NCBI RefSeq assembly: GCF_020382885.2
Contig: NC_058510.1
Coordinates: 9,048,862 to 9,112,861, forward strand
DNA length: 64,000 nt
Source of the DNA: Scatophagus argus
Taxonomy: Eukaryota > Chordata > Actinopteri > Scatophagidae
Direction of reading: 5' to 3'
The stretch's first letter is position 1, and each line of letters opens with the position of its first letter. The notes under the pieces are model-generated. The model had not been told where the DNA came from and made no database searches. It was given only the letters and a program-made list of their open reading frames with translations. Shown piece after piece: positions 43,241 through 55,220 of the stretch. The translations under genes and the position numbers were made by a program.

Positions 43241-46200
43241 CTGTCACAGTCAAACCACAGTAACGGGACACATTTTAAGCTATATAACTGCAGACTGTAA
43301 CCTTTCGCAGTGCTCATAAAACTCAACAACAACACAAACCTCATATTTCTTCTTTTCAAGCAGCCAATCGATGTGGTCATCCTGGTCTCGCTCCTTGGCC
43401 ACAACGATGTCTTTGGGACTGATGATGTAGAAGAGTGACTCTCCCTCAGAATGCTCTGTTAATGAAAATACATTTATGCCTCTGCGTATTGCGCATTACA
43501 GCTGACATTTGATAAGTCGATGCATAATGAAATCAGAGCGCAGTAAAAGGCTGCGTGACATTTCTCAGAGGGCTGTTTTTATAGTCTTACCGAGGCGGTA
43601 GTCTCTGCACTCATTTTTTTCAAAGTTGCGCACAGTCAGCGCATCTGAAGAGATCTCCTCACAGCTCTCAGGAAGAGGCTGGATGATGTCGAGACGAGGC
43701 CGTGCACGAAACTCCTCATCCTGCGAGCACACAGATACAACCACAATGACCAAAAGTTTTTAAACCACACTTTGCCCTTTAGTTTACATGTAAAAGAAGT
43801 CATAATTACCACGTGATCAGAGTTCTCCTTCACAAAGTAAAGGGTGACAAGCTGATCTGCCAGGGGTGCCAGACCACAGATGGAAAACTCGGTCTCAAAT
43901 GCAGACACTGTTAGAAAAAAAAAAAATAAATAAATAAAAAAACAGTGGACCAGAGATATCAAAATATATCTTGCTATGGTCAGCTATCTAGTTTTATTCT
44001 TGATTTATTTTGTATTTCATTTTATTATTATCGCCTGTTCTGGCTTCATGCTATAAAGAACTGAAACAAGTTTATTATTTTTCTTTTTAGTTTGTCATGT
44101 GCTATCCGTTTTATACCTATTTCCACATAGCGGCTGGGCAGATCCCTCATCTCAGTAGGATTTCGCTCTTTCACGACACAAATCTGAGGAGAAGTGAGAA
44201 AATTACCAAAACTGGAAAGACCAGTGTCTATGAAGATTCATAAATTTAAACAGAAAATTAGCAGACCTTAATGGAAGTCCCCCAGCCAACAATCAGAGTG
44301 GTGTTGTCTTTCCAACACAGGCTGCATGGGTACATGTCAGGCCTCAGACTGACGTTGTCCCGCAGCACATTTGTGATCCTCTGTTTTGTACCAATATCAT
44401 AAATTTTAACTCCCTAAAAGAAAACACACATATTAGCATTTTCACCCTCAATATTTGCATTGCCACTGATGTCTGTGACTGATCACTCACCACATTGTTG
44501 GCCCAAGCAATGAGGTTAGCTCTCCACTTGATATTAGTGATGGGGCCCTCGCCTTCATGGAGAACAGACATCTTCCAGCGATTCAACCAATTCCTTTCGT
44601 ACAGAAGCAGCTTTGAGAAAGAGAAAGGGAATATATTCAATACCAGACACCTGGCATCTCAAAAGAACAGAAACTGAGGACTGCAGTTGTGCAGCCCAAC
44701 CTACAGAGGGCAGTAGATGAACAGCACAACGCAAAGGATCAGCCAGTCAGGAAAGGTGAAAAAAAGGTGAAACAGCCTTATAGATTTAACTGAAACTGCA
44801 GGGAACTTTCTCACTCACGCTGCAAATGATAAGGTAAAACCTGACTCTAGTTCTGACATGAAGATCTTAATTCCAGTTCAGAGCATTTAGGCACAAAGAC
44901 AATGAAGACAAATTGTTCATTAGACTCCACCCAAATGAGAACGCTTCACATTAGCTTCACATTCAGTGGTGGAAGAAGTAATTTTACTGTTTTACATGGT
45001 CAATGTAATCTGCAAGTAGAAGATGGTGTGAAAGCCATAATAAAGGGTTGAAAACTTGATGCATCACAGGCTTGATTTAATACATCCTTCTTACTCTCAT
45101 CATGGCTACACACCATTTATTGTAGTCACTGCGAGTGGTGCAATGTATAGAAACTTTTAGAAAGTATTTGAATGTATTTATTGTCTTGTCTTGTCACAGT
45201 GGTTTGTAAGCTCAGAGTACTGTGTGAGAGACTTTTGAGTCTTGTGAAAAGTTTGCATTTTTAACCACAATGCAATGTGGCATCTAGGCAGCTGCAGAAC
45301 AATTTTATAAACTGCAGTTTGATGTTCACTTGAAGTTGTATTGTACATGCCATAGAGGACAAAGCCTGTCATTCACATTCCCTGAATTGTGGCTGTCCTT
45401 ACTATATAAACTGATACAAAAAAGCCCCCCCAAAAGTGCATAATATTACCAAGGATGCCAAGAGAAGGTTGTAGAGGCTCTTTAATTCAGCAGTTGGGCT
45501 ATGTTAATAAACAGTTTGTGCTACAAAGAGATGATATGACAAAAGAACTGTGGAGACAAAATTGAATTTCCTTTGACAGGATGTGGCTCCCGTTGAGGCT
45601 TATTGATTTTCATCACAGGCACATTGTGGAGGCCTTCACAACTGGAACTGAGAGGAATCAGTGGCAATTGAAAGAAAATGGCAAAGTAGCACTAACAATG
45701 GGCTTTCATAAAAAAGTTGTTTTTCCTCGCCCCCGTTGTATAAATGTCAGTATACTTTATTTATGGATGGTATTGCTATGACGCCGTTTACAAACAGTCT
45801 ATAGTTGTGTTCAGTAATTGGAATGTGGTAAAAGATTAGATAGTTAGTTTTACTTCCAAAAACAAAAAACAGCAAAACTAATAAGTAAGTTTTCACATTC
45901 TGTAGTGACATACCTCCCAGAGACAACTTTTAGGAAAGAGATCACTGTACGAGCCCGGAAATCCTATGTACTATGTACACTCTGGATAATGACATCTACT
46001 TGGTGTGCCTGTGAAGCACTGCTTTTCAAACACCATTGAGCGAACAGCACTTTGTGAAAATGGGCAGCTCTCCCGAGAGCACTTCGCAAAAAGACAGAAA
46101 AGTAAGAGTCTTTCTAACCGACAAAGGCCTGCACATCACCTTGAGCCGAGGCAAAGTGAGGAGGCTTGCGGGATTAGGTTTCACCCCGGACACAATCAGG

Positions 46201-49200
46201 ATGAATAGTTGTGGCAGGATATATCTAAAACTGTACATAATGACAGTGTAAGTAAAAAGCATGGCTGGAGCCTACCTTGTTGCCCCCCGTGACAAACTGT
46301 TTGTAGTTTGATCTGGTGAACTGAGGGTGTAATGCCACCACCTGCAAAATAGCACATGATGGGCAGATTTTTTACTATTTTAGAGAGTCAAAAAATGATT
46401 CTCCTTTATGTTATACGCAGGTAATGGCAGACAGATGCAGGCTAAGGTGCTTCAGTTTTCTGAAAAAGCAACTTACTTTGATGGGACAGTCAAAGTTCTC
46501 ATGGAAGCCCTCCCTTGTATAGAGGCCAAACACTTGAACCTGGAACAGAGATGAGACAGCAGGAACGGCAAGTAAAGGTGAATAACTCAAAATTTCTCCT
46601 TTAATTGCTGCTTCTGAAACTATCTAAGGCCGGCGGGGGGAAATTGTGGTGAGGAAAGACTTTGATTGGCTTGCTACTTCTCCGCTGGGTCACCAATTAG
46701 TGGACAAGTTGATTCTTTGAAACCCCGCAGGGTTCAGAAACAGGAGTCATCATCTTGGACTCGACCACATCCTCAGCTGGCTACAAGAAGCCCTAATGTA
46801 CCATTAGACTTCATGACACCAAGTTTCTCTTCATCTGAGGCCCAAAAAAAGCCATTTTTTTGAAAGCAGGGGAATAATATAAAACTCTGATGCAATCTCT
46901 TTTTTTGGAACCGCACCAGCAATTAAGGATTAAGTTAGATTTTCAAAGGATTAACAGCCAAGTGAATTGGTTGAGGGCAAACAATTGCTGTAGCATTGAT
47001 TTTAATTGTCTGCTCCACTTTTTGAGCGACAAGATCTTATTTTTTCGCCACCAGAGTACTAGAAGTAGGGGGAGGGTGATATCAGAGAGCATATCTTGAC
47101 TGCGAAATCCATGAAGGATGGTGGTAATGATGAGAAGAGACAAGATAACAGCAAGGTGGAGAACATGGAGAGGGTATCCATAGACGGCTGATGGCTGACT
47201 GACAGCTCAACGGATCTAAGTGCAAACCTCTCCCCTACTCTTCAGAACTAATACAAGCTTTTTATAAATTCACACATCATGAAAAAAATATGGGTTTATG
47301 TGTAGACAGGGTGGCGATAAAACTTTAGGTTAATGCTCTGACAGTGGAAGAACTCCCTTCTAAAGAAAATAACTACCAAACACCTCAAGTTCTGCAGCTT
47401 TAGCAAAAAGTTAAACACCAATAAAATGAGTTTTATATAAATCTGAGGATGAATTATGAAAGATGAAAAACACTGATTGGTGATTTTTTTTCTAAATTTT
47501 TTTTGCTGCAGGCCCAGGGATCAGAAACCAGTGCTGATGAGCAGACAGATCTCACCTTCCCATCCTCGGAGCAGATGCCCACATGCTCTCCACTTTCATC
47601 CAGACTGATCTGGTTGATCTTCACTGAACTCTGCAGACACACAATATCAAGGCATCTTTTTTTAAGAGGCGAGCGAATATCTTTGTGGTCGGCCAAATGT
47701 TGCTGGCTGACATTTTAACCCACTAATTGAAATACCAGAAAAAGCAAAAGGCAAAAAATCGGACTATGTGATAGATTCATAGTCCCATATGCGTCAATAT
47801 ATACAGCATGGCATGAAGACTATGAAGAATGGAGGGGGTGTTATTCACTGCTGATGCTTTCCTCACACTGTAGGACTCTTTAGAAAGATCAACCAAGTTG
47901 ACTAAATTATAGAAAATGTTACTTAAAATTGTCCCTAAAAGCTTGACTATACTTCTGTGAAGACTAAAAGAAAAGAAAGGTTTTTTTGTTCATCATATAT
48001 TTACACTTTCTCTAGTGTATTGGCTTCACCTGGTTATTTGGTATACAAATGAAATCCTTTCCTGTTTTTCACTGAATTCTGACCCGTTCATTTTGAAACT
48101 ACGTCACAAATCATTGAACCAAAACTCAGCGGTGTCTGTTCTATTCAGGGAAACACCTTCCTTGTTTCTTTCGGGCAATGTGCTCAGCAGGGACACTGCA
48201 GTTAGAAGCACAAGTGCAGGAACATTAACATGGAACTGCCTCTTTGTGCTGGGCAAATCAGCCTTGATTACTGAATTTTTTTGACTTGCAAATTAAATTA
48301 TTGCTCAGGTAAAGAGAGCAGAAATGTATGGGGAGGGGGTAAACTAGTGGCACTGAATCAGATATGTAAGATTATTTCTGCATACAACACATGTAATTTT
48401 CATTCAATTTAACATATAATAAATTATATGTTAAAGAAACATCCTGAATTAGTATTTTGTTCATGTCTGTTAAAGGAATGGTTCAACACTTTGGCAAATT
48501 ATGCTTATTTCCTTTGTCCTTTGAAATGAGATGGAAAGTTCAGCTTCACTCTCATGTCTGTATGCTAAATATGGCTGTGTCAGAATTCAAATAATAAAAG
48601 ATATTTAGGGCCTGCACTGTGAATGAGAAAGCAGCTAGACTTTAAGAGATGGGTTAAGACCATACTGGTCCAAGCTAAACAGGCCTGAGAGTTCTGAAGC
48701 TCTATGAGGCGGTACGCGAGCAAAGCAGTGTTTTAACGTGAATGCTAATTTTAGCTCACAATGACAGTGTTAACCAAGTCACAAGCTTCAGTTCACTTAA
48801 GACTGGCTCCACAAGTAAGTCAAAGGCCACCTTTAAAGCAGAAATATCATGTTTAAAGCTTGGTACACAAAACAGTTTTGGTCCCTATAGCTAATTTCCC
48901 CATTCACAGCAGCTGTACATGGGGTGAATTTTTATATAAATGATTCACTGAAATTGTACTAAGGTTTTACGTTAATTACGAGCATGAACACTTTGAGAGA
49001 TAGTTAGCCGCTAGCTGTCAGCTAGGAATTACACCACCTAAGTCAAACTTGACCTCCATGATTGTCGTGTTAGTTCCTTTTGGAGAATTTTTCATTCAAA
49101 TGTCGGACAAATAATATGGTTTTCTGTGTGGTTAATTGTACTAACAGACCCCTTTGAGACCCCTTCTGGATATTAGGCTGGAGTCACTACACTGAGCTTT

Positions 49201-50072
49201 ACAACAGCTCTTCAGAAACCTAAGGTTGACGTCACTGAGACAATCTATGATGTTAACATATAGATTTTAAATAAATAAATGGTGAGAGTGATAATAGAAA
49301 ATGTTATAATATTAGATATGTACCATGGCTTGTTAACTATGTTCATCATCTTAGTTGAGTGTGTTAGCATGCTAACACAATCCAAACATACATAACAAGC
49401 ACTAAAAACAAAGTAGAACTAACACTGATGTCATTATTATTATTAAGGGTATTTAGTCATAAACAACAGCATTGGACAATTCAAACTTTTTAAAAGGTTT
49501 ATAAGGTTAATCATAAGCAACACTAAGCCTTAAAAATTTCATAATTCTAATCTGAAAGATTTTAATGTACTCACAATTTCAAACTTCTGAGTTGCATTTC
49601 CTTGGATGTCCAGCAGGAAGACCTTGCCAAAATGAGTACCTAGAGCTAGAAACTGAAAAGACACAAATGTAAAGTAAATCACAAGACATTCAAAGCAAAA
49701 TTTTCGAATAAATCTAGTGCTGATGAAGGCTGTGCAAGAGGATAAAAAAAAAAAAAAACTTTGTGGAACTGGAGCGACAAAGTGGGGATTGGGTGGGCTT
49801 GGAGGCAAAACTGTGAAATTGCAGGGGGTGGAAAAGCCCTATTTATTAAAGCATACAGTGTGAAATGGCATTTCTTCCCCCCCTCAAATTAAAATGCTTA
49901 AGCATAATAAATGCACTGCATCTGACTTCTTCCCATGCTCCCAATGCAACCCAATCATCTCCCTGCCCTGCACAGAGCCATTATTTGTACTGAGCAGCAA
50001 CTGGTCTCTCTGTTTTGTGCTTCAACAAAAGTGTATGTGTGAATCTGTTTTTGAGCGTGTGTGTGTATGTGT

Positions 50073-50152
<80 letters not shown>

Positions 50153-53100
50153 GCGTGTGTGTGTGTGTGTGTGTGTGAGTCCACTGGGACAAAAAAATTA
50201 CAGAAACTGAGGGCTTTTGGCATTAGATTAAGTGTGTGTTCTTCCACCCCAGCCCGTGCTCCATGCCCTCCTCCTAATCCCCCACCCTTCTAGACCAGCA
50301 TGTGGATGTGTGGCGAGCCCACCATGCTTCAGTGCAGTCTATAATGAAATGCTTATATTTACAGGCACAGCTGAGCATGTCAGACAGAGCCCCTGCAATC
50401 TCCCCAAATAAAATAACCAAAAATAAATAAATAAAGGGTTCAACCTTGTGAGGCGGAGCGACTTTTAAAGGGATTTATCAGAATGGAATTGTTCAAATGA
50501 AATTCCAATTCAGACACTTAAAATATGAGGCAACATAAGGCAATATGTGCTGTCGGTGGCTTTAAGGTTGTGGGAGGTTGCCGTGGCTGTGGGGGCTGGT
50601 GTGACCACACAAGTAGCTGGATGGCAGAAGGTAACACAAGCACAGAAATCCCAGGAAGAAAGACAGTCAGATCAAATTTAGAATTTCAGCAAAGCAACAT
50701 CTCTCAGTATGGCATGACTGCTGTTTTGAGGTTTTATAAAAAAAAAAGGGGGGGGCAAATCCTAAATAAATTAAAATCAATAGTGGTTAATAAAACATCA
50801 GGTGAGGAGACATAACTGGTCATGACTTTTGCTCTGCTCAGGCATGCATGTGTGCTGCTGTTGCCACAACGATTAACCATCTCGTGGAGAGTAGCCCTCT
50901 TATAAAACATCAACACTGGGCAAAGAGACGAGGAGTGAAAAAAATACGCAAGAGTGGGAATAAAAAGAGGAGAAGACAATGGCGCCTGGTGTCTTTTGAT
51001 GTGCTTCCCTTAGAGGAAAGCAGGGGAAGGTGAGAAAAGAATGGACTGCCTTTATAGATTGAACAGAGGAGATGAAAACCAACTTTGAAGAGGACATCTC
51101 TCAAATGTGTACGTAAACAATGTGAAATCTGTACTTGAGACTGAAATTCCCTTTTGGGTGGTGGATTATAACCTTTACCTTGTCATGGACGGTCATGCAG
51201 CTGGCTGCATCCTTCTGGAGGATTTCTGTCACCCCATTGGAGAGCCTCTCATACTTCAGCTTGGGCTCCTCCTCGCTGTCCTCCTCCTGGTCAAGAAAGC
51301 AGACTTTTAAGACAAGTTCTCATGATCACAAAAAAAAATAATTAATTAGAATCTAGAAGTAAAAAAAAAAAAAAGAAAAAAAACATAAAAGAAAGAACAT
51401 AATAATATCCATGAAACAAACATAAGTTGCAAACCGAAATGTAATAATAGTAACAATTCATAATTTTCTGTTGATTAACTAATTAGTTTAGTTCTATAGA
51501 GAGTATATACATATACTGAAATATATATATACACATACATATATACACACACGCACATTTTGCTTGTGTGTATCGGAAGCTATATGCACAAAGACAAATT
51601 TCAATACCTTGCATGAAATGCAGCATGAAGTTATTTTATTTTTCATGAGACCGTTCATCCCCAGTGACATACACGAATTTAGTCATTTCATAAAGCAAAC
51701 TTAAGGTTTTCCTGTTACACTTTCAGCGTGAGCCGACATATGCGGCCAGTCACAGCCTGAATATTACTCATAATTCAGTTTATAACCAATGCTGCACAGT
51801 CCGTGGCTGCCCAGAGGGTGCATCAACTCAAAACATTGTCTGCCATTATGTGCTACTGGGTTGGAGGTGGGGGACAATAGCGTGGAAAAAATGTTATTTT
51901 CAAAAACAATCCTTTCCCACTCAACAACGCCATATCTAGGCTATTTCCTGTGTATTCTGGTTGTGAGATTTCTGATGCGAGGGCATTTGTCACGGGTTTC
52001 AAAGGTGTATCAAACAACAAAGGCAAACTTCATTCCCAGAGAGAAACTACCCATTTTCAAACTTTTGCCATCTCTTGTAAATTGCCTTCTGTTTTATCAA
52101 CTACTGAGTTTGTCTTTGAGTTTCTACCATTTTTTGCCAGATTTTTAGCATATTGGCATATAAGATACGACAGAATGAACAAAGCATTCAGCCTACAACA
52201 AGGATAAGATTCTGCTTTCAATTACACATTGAAGACCACACTTGTCACAGACTTTTAGGGTGAGAAAGGAGGATGTGTTCTCTTCAATATTAAAAAATAA
52301 ATTATGACTCACGCTGTCACTCATTTCTTTCTTTCTCAGCTTTTACCCATATTAACACCTATGAGAGATTTTAGAGAGATATGTCCTTGAGGTTGTTTTT
52401 CAACACTTGATTCTCAGGACCATAGTTATTAAATAAAAGTACATTTGTGTGACTACATTTCTAGTAACCTGTCCTTTGTTTTGTCAGCTACTGATACGGA
52501 TATTGTGTGAGCCAATTATAGTTCTTCACTCCTGACATGAATGCATTATAATTTACTTACCTGTCCATTTCAGTACTATTGCTTTCAAAAGCCAACATTT
52601 GATAAATTTGTCGGCTACTTTGTGCCCACTTAAAAAGTGTGTTTCAGGAGACTATTTGGCAGGTTAATGTGGAAAGCCACAACACCGTATGGTTGAGAAG
52701 AAAAGGAGGTTTAAGTAAAAATGGATAATCTTTTACTTTGTCTGACTTCAGGGGAAAACTAAGGTGATCTGCATGTCTGCAAAAAGGTGAATTTTGTGCT
52801 CAGTGAATTTCATGTTAAACCACATTATGAGACCAATCACAAGTCTTACTACATATGAATGAGCTTTCCAGTGCAGCCCTTAATCATATGCTGGCAGTCT
52901 AAATTGGCACTCAGTCATCAAATCTTTGAGAACCCCTTATTTATACTGTATGTGCTTTTAGCAACCATGACCAAGTTCGGGAACAATTTCAGACAACTAT
53001 TCCCCTTAAAAAATGAGCAATATCCAATTGAGATATTGCAAATATAGTAAATAATGCAATATGACAGGGAAAAATCCTCATACTCCTAAAGTGAACAAGA

Positions 53101-54608
53101 AGAGCTGCAATAAGTCTGTTGTCAGTATTATCATATGTCATCATGCTGCTCAGAGTTTTATCTACAGTACTGAAACAAAACCTATTCCCTTCAAAACAAA
53201 GCAATTAAAACAAGACCAAGCCAAAACACCCCCAATGGGGCTTATTACTGTATTATGCCATTATAGCAAATCAGATTAGTATGGCCAAATTACAAAGGTA
53301 ATAAACACTATGCCTCTGACTTTCAAGAGAAACTGTTATCCTGTTCATTTCTTCTGTGAGTAGCAGAGTGTAGAGCACACAATCCCTTACTGTCTTTATC
53401 CACTGAGGCTGCTGTCGACCAGGTAACAAAAGCAACATACACAAGGCAAGCTACATTACACTGAAGCCTTCTGAAGTAAATAATCAGCTGCTTGCAGCCA
53501 CTTGGAGAAGACCCAATCTCACAGTCCCTAGCACTTGTTTCTCTGAGTGTTTGCGTCCTGCAGTGCTGTACACACTGCGTAGACAGAAAACAGGATGTTA
53601 TAGTGCTTTCTATTTACAAGCCTGGAATTTTTTCCTTTTTCCTTTTGCTCACTCTTAACTGTTTTCTTCTGAGAGGAGCAAGAGTCTGCTGCAGCCGTTC
53701 CCTGATATTTCATTCAATTCTCTGCTTCCTGTAGACAAACTCCTTCCTTCCTTCATGCCAGGCTGATGTGTAAAACTATATTTTATTTAGCCTACTTGTG
53801 ATTCTCAGAAGCACAAGCGTACCATAACATGCTCAAGCTCCGTCATAATATTGACAGATCTGGAAAGCTATCTGTAATTCATGAGTGTTTGACACCTTTC
53901 AGAACCTGACAAAGACCGTACTGGGATCAAGTTGGGTTCATCAAGGCTGGCTATGTATTACTGTCCATTCAGGAGGCACCAAACTTTATTTGAGTTCAAA
54001 AAATCACTCATATTTGACAGAAGCATGCTCATCCCTGTCACTGGCAATATGTTGCTATTGATGCATTTCTAAACTGACATACTGGTGCAACTGCAGGAAA
54101 TTTTTTCTCTGACTCCTTTATTTCTATATAAACTTTCTCTCACTCTTTGTCAAAGAACAGTAAAAACTGATGTTCACGTTACCTCAGATTCATCCGTGCA
54201 TTCCTCGCTTTGTCTTCTTCCCTGAATGAAGAGACATTTTACATGGACTTCAAAGGCCTGTCATTAAACGTCAGTCAAAACATACGGTGCCACATTTAAA
54301 GCGTATGTGCATTAAAATAAAATTTATCTCAAACACAGACTATGTTTTGACTGGAGAGAGCACAATAGCTAGAATATTTTATTTACAAAGAGTAATCCAG
54401 AGATGTCAAATCAATGCAAACCTACTATCATTACCCAAATGTACGCTTCACATGTCGAGAGACAGTTAGCTAACAACCTAAATCAAACCAAACGGCAACT
54501 GACAGTGACCGCAATTCTTATTTATTTCGATGCACATAAGCCCAATATATCAAAATTAGCCGGCTAACGTTAGCATGTAGCGCTTACCTGCTCCTCCAGT
54601 TCCGCCAT
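39162..54608 (-). CDS. vps41: VPS41 subunit of the HOPS tethering complex, whole CDS span
   Basis: I can place 28 coding exons that join in phase to exactly 854 residues, the human length. VPS41 tethers late endosomes, AP-3 vesicles and autophagosomes to lysosomes. The N-terminus has an acidic stretch (EEDSEEEPKLKYERL), then a beta-propeller (about 60-370; LALGTHFGKVFLLD, ISLDESGEHVGICSEDGK, LIAWANNV), an alpha-solenoid/clathrin-repeat region (YLHKLFKRDHHKGKKYHERQ, YAEYDRPNLLPFLRDS) and a RING-H2 (C791, C794, C814, H816, H819, C822, C835, C838). Exon starts from 5': 54608, 54221, 51286, 49652, 47630, 46539, 46341, 44610, 44413, 44183, 43907, 43720, 43455, 43240, 42512, 42341, 42157, 41701, 41430, 41304, 41163, 40937, 40796, 40546, 39828, 39635, 39499, 39242. 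Intron 18 is GC-AG, and intron 9 has a weak donor GTCTGC. Confidence 0.95.
43340..51286 (-). CDS. vps41: vps41 exons 3-13: acidic region and beta-propeller
   Basis: Exons 51286-51179, 49652-49575, 47630-47556, 46539-46477, 46341-46276, 44610-44491, 44413-44267, 44183-44117, 43907-43810, 43720-43591 and 43455-43340 encode the WD40-like propeller. Compared with human, insert and loop residues differ (for example ENSDHV replaces the SEKTERE loop), while strand residues such as CSLCWKDN, GWGTS, ARPRLDIIQPL and SPKDIVVAKERDQDDHIDWLLEKKKYE are nearly identical. The exon ending at 44267 uses the donor AAG|GTCTGC. Confidence 0.92.
44611..46275 (-). other. vps41: vps41 intron 7 with repeat remnant and conserved-looking block
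   Basis: This GT-AG intron has an end near 44.97-45.17 kb (AGTGGTGGAAGAAGTAAT) that resembles the terminus of a common percomorph repeat. The segment 46001-46250 is GC-balanced and non-repetitive, with two overlapping plus-strand open frames of about 70 codons. It may be a conserved non-coding element; there is no evidence of an exon in frame with vps41. Confidence 0.5.
48408..48435. repeat. Perfect short palindrome (13-bp arms, 2-base spacer)
   Basis: TTTAACATATAAT, then AA, then ATTATATGTTAAA. It is fully AT-rich and lies within a vps41 intron, just upstream of a repeat fragment. Confidence 0.9.
48470..48577. mobile_element. Percomorph interspersed repeat fragment
   Basis: GTTAAAGGAATGGTTCAACA through CTCATGTCTGTATGCTAAAT matches from memory a very common percomorph repeat that typically continues with AGCTTAGCTTAGCAT-like sequence. 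Here only its left part is recognisable. The family name is not assigned. Confidence 0.5.
49653..51178 (-). other. vps41: vps41 intron 3 containing a long GT tract
   Basis: This intron holds the long GT/TG array at 50056-50178, a purine-rich stretch and poly(A) runs. No exon is visible. Confidence 0.6.
50056..50178. repeat. Long (GT)n microsatellite, about 120 bases
   Basis: Nearly continuous GT dinucleotides with a few A or C interruptions at both ends. It is the longest simple repeat in the window. Confidence 0.95.
51287..54182 (-). other. vps41: vps41 intron 2 (2.9 kb)
   Basis: This is the largest vps41 intron. It is AT-rich with short A runs and a TATA/CA mixed tract near 51.5 kb. I see no exon, RNA gene or clear mobile element. 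Confidence 0.6.
54588..54608 (-). CDS. vps41: vps41 exon 1 (first 7 codons)
   Basis: ATG at 54608 (MAELEEQ) ends at CAG|GTAAGC, like MAEAEEQ in human. The next exon (54221-54183, 13 codons, ECTDESE) is equally short. Both are below the size normally visible as open frames; they are supported by homology, phase 0 and strong splice sites. Confidence 0.9.
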
Positions 54609-54860
54609 TGTTATTAGCAATATCCGAACAGAACAACGGTTAGATTTAAAATCTCAATACGTGTTTACAAAATACATGTTAAATGCACCCAACACCGCAA
54701 TCAGGCTTGCTTAACCTCATAAAATATCCACTATACAACAAAGTGTTGTTTACTACCGAAGTCTGCTCTGTATGTTAAATCACATGACTGATAGGGAACC
54801 ATAAGGCATTATGGGTATTGGAGTCCTTTTTTTTCTTGGTCGCGAGATGACACCAACTGT
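54609..54860 (-). promoter_or_regulatory. vps41: vps41 5' UTR and promoter region
   Basis: This lies immediately upstream of the ATG. On the minus strand it contains TCATGTGA (54787-54780), an M-box/CLEAR-like site for MiT/TFE factors, about 170 bases before the start codon. Such sites are typical of lysosomal genes, which fits VPS41. Transcription start and TATA box are not evident. Confidence 0.45.
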
Positions 54861-55126
54861 CGAAAGAAGGTGAGGCGAACAAGGATATATTATATATTAA
54901 CGGAAGCCACGCTAATTATCTCAGTGGTGTTGTTCACCGTTGCTTCTATATTTGTGAAAAACCTTTTCTTGGAACTACTTTTGCGTTTTAAGTTTTTTTT
55001 TCCCCCAAAACTTTTTCTTTCACGTTTGTTCATAATTGAGACAACTAAAGAGCAAGTGTCCGTCCTTAAGATTACACATAAGCTAAGCTAACTGTTACCC
55101 TGTATTGTTCTTTGTGTTAAAGCTGA

Positions 55127-55220
55127 AGGTCTAACGCTTGTAACATCTTAAACTACACCAGGAACAGGTAGGATATTCTCTCAACCACAAATCATATCTC
55201 AATGGAGTTTTATTTCGCAG
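55127..55220. repeat. 94-bp dispersed duplicate, copy 1
   Basis: This runs from AGGTCTAACGCTTG to TTTTATTTCGCAG. A second copy at 57557-57650 differs at about 4 of 94 positions. Confidence 0.9.

Larger units (their letters stand above)
47631..49574 (-). other. vps41: vps41 intron 4 with teleost repeat fragment and short palindrome
   Basis: Apart from splice sites, this holds a repeat fragment (48470-48577) and a perfect 13-bp-arm palindrome (48408-48435), both listed separately. No coding frame is seen. Confidence 0.6.

Noticed and set aside
49981..50293. Several open frames over 50.0-50.3 kb
   Set aside because: They are translations of the GT/CA array inside a vps41 intron.
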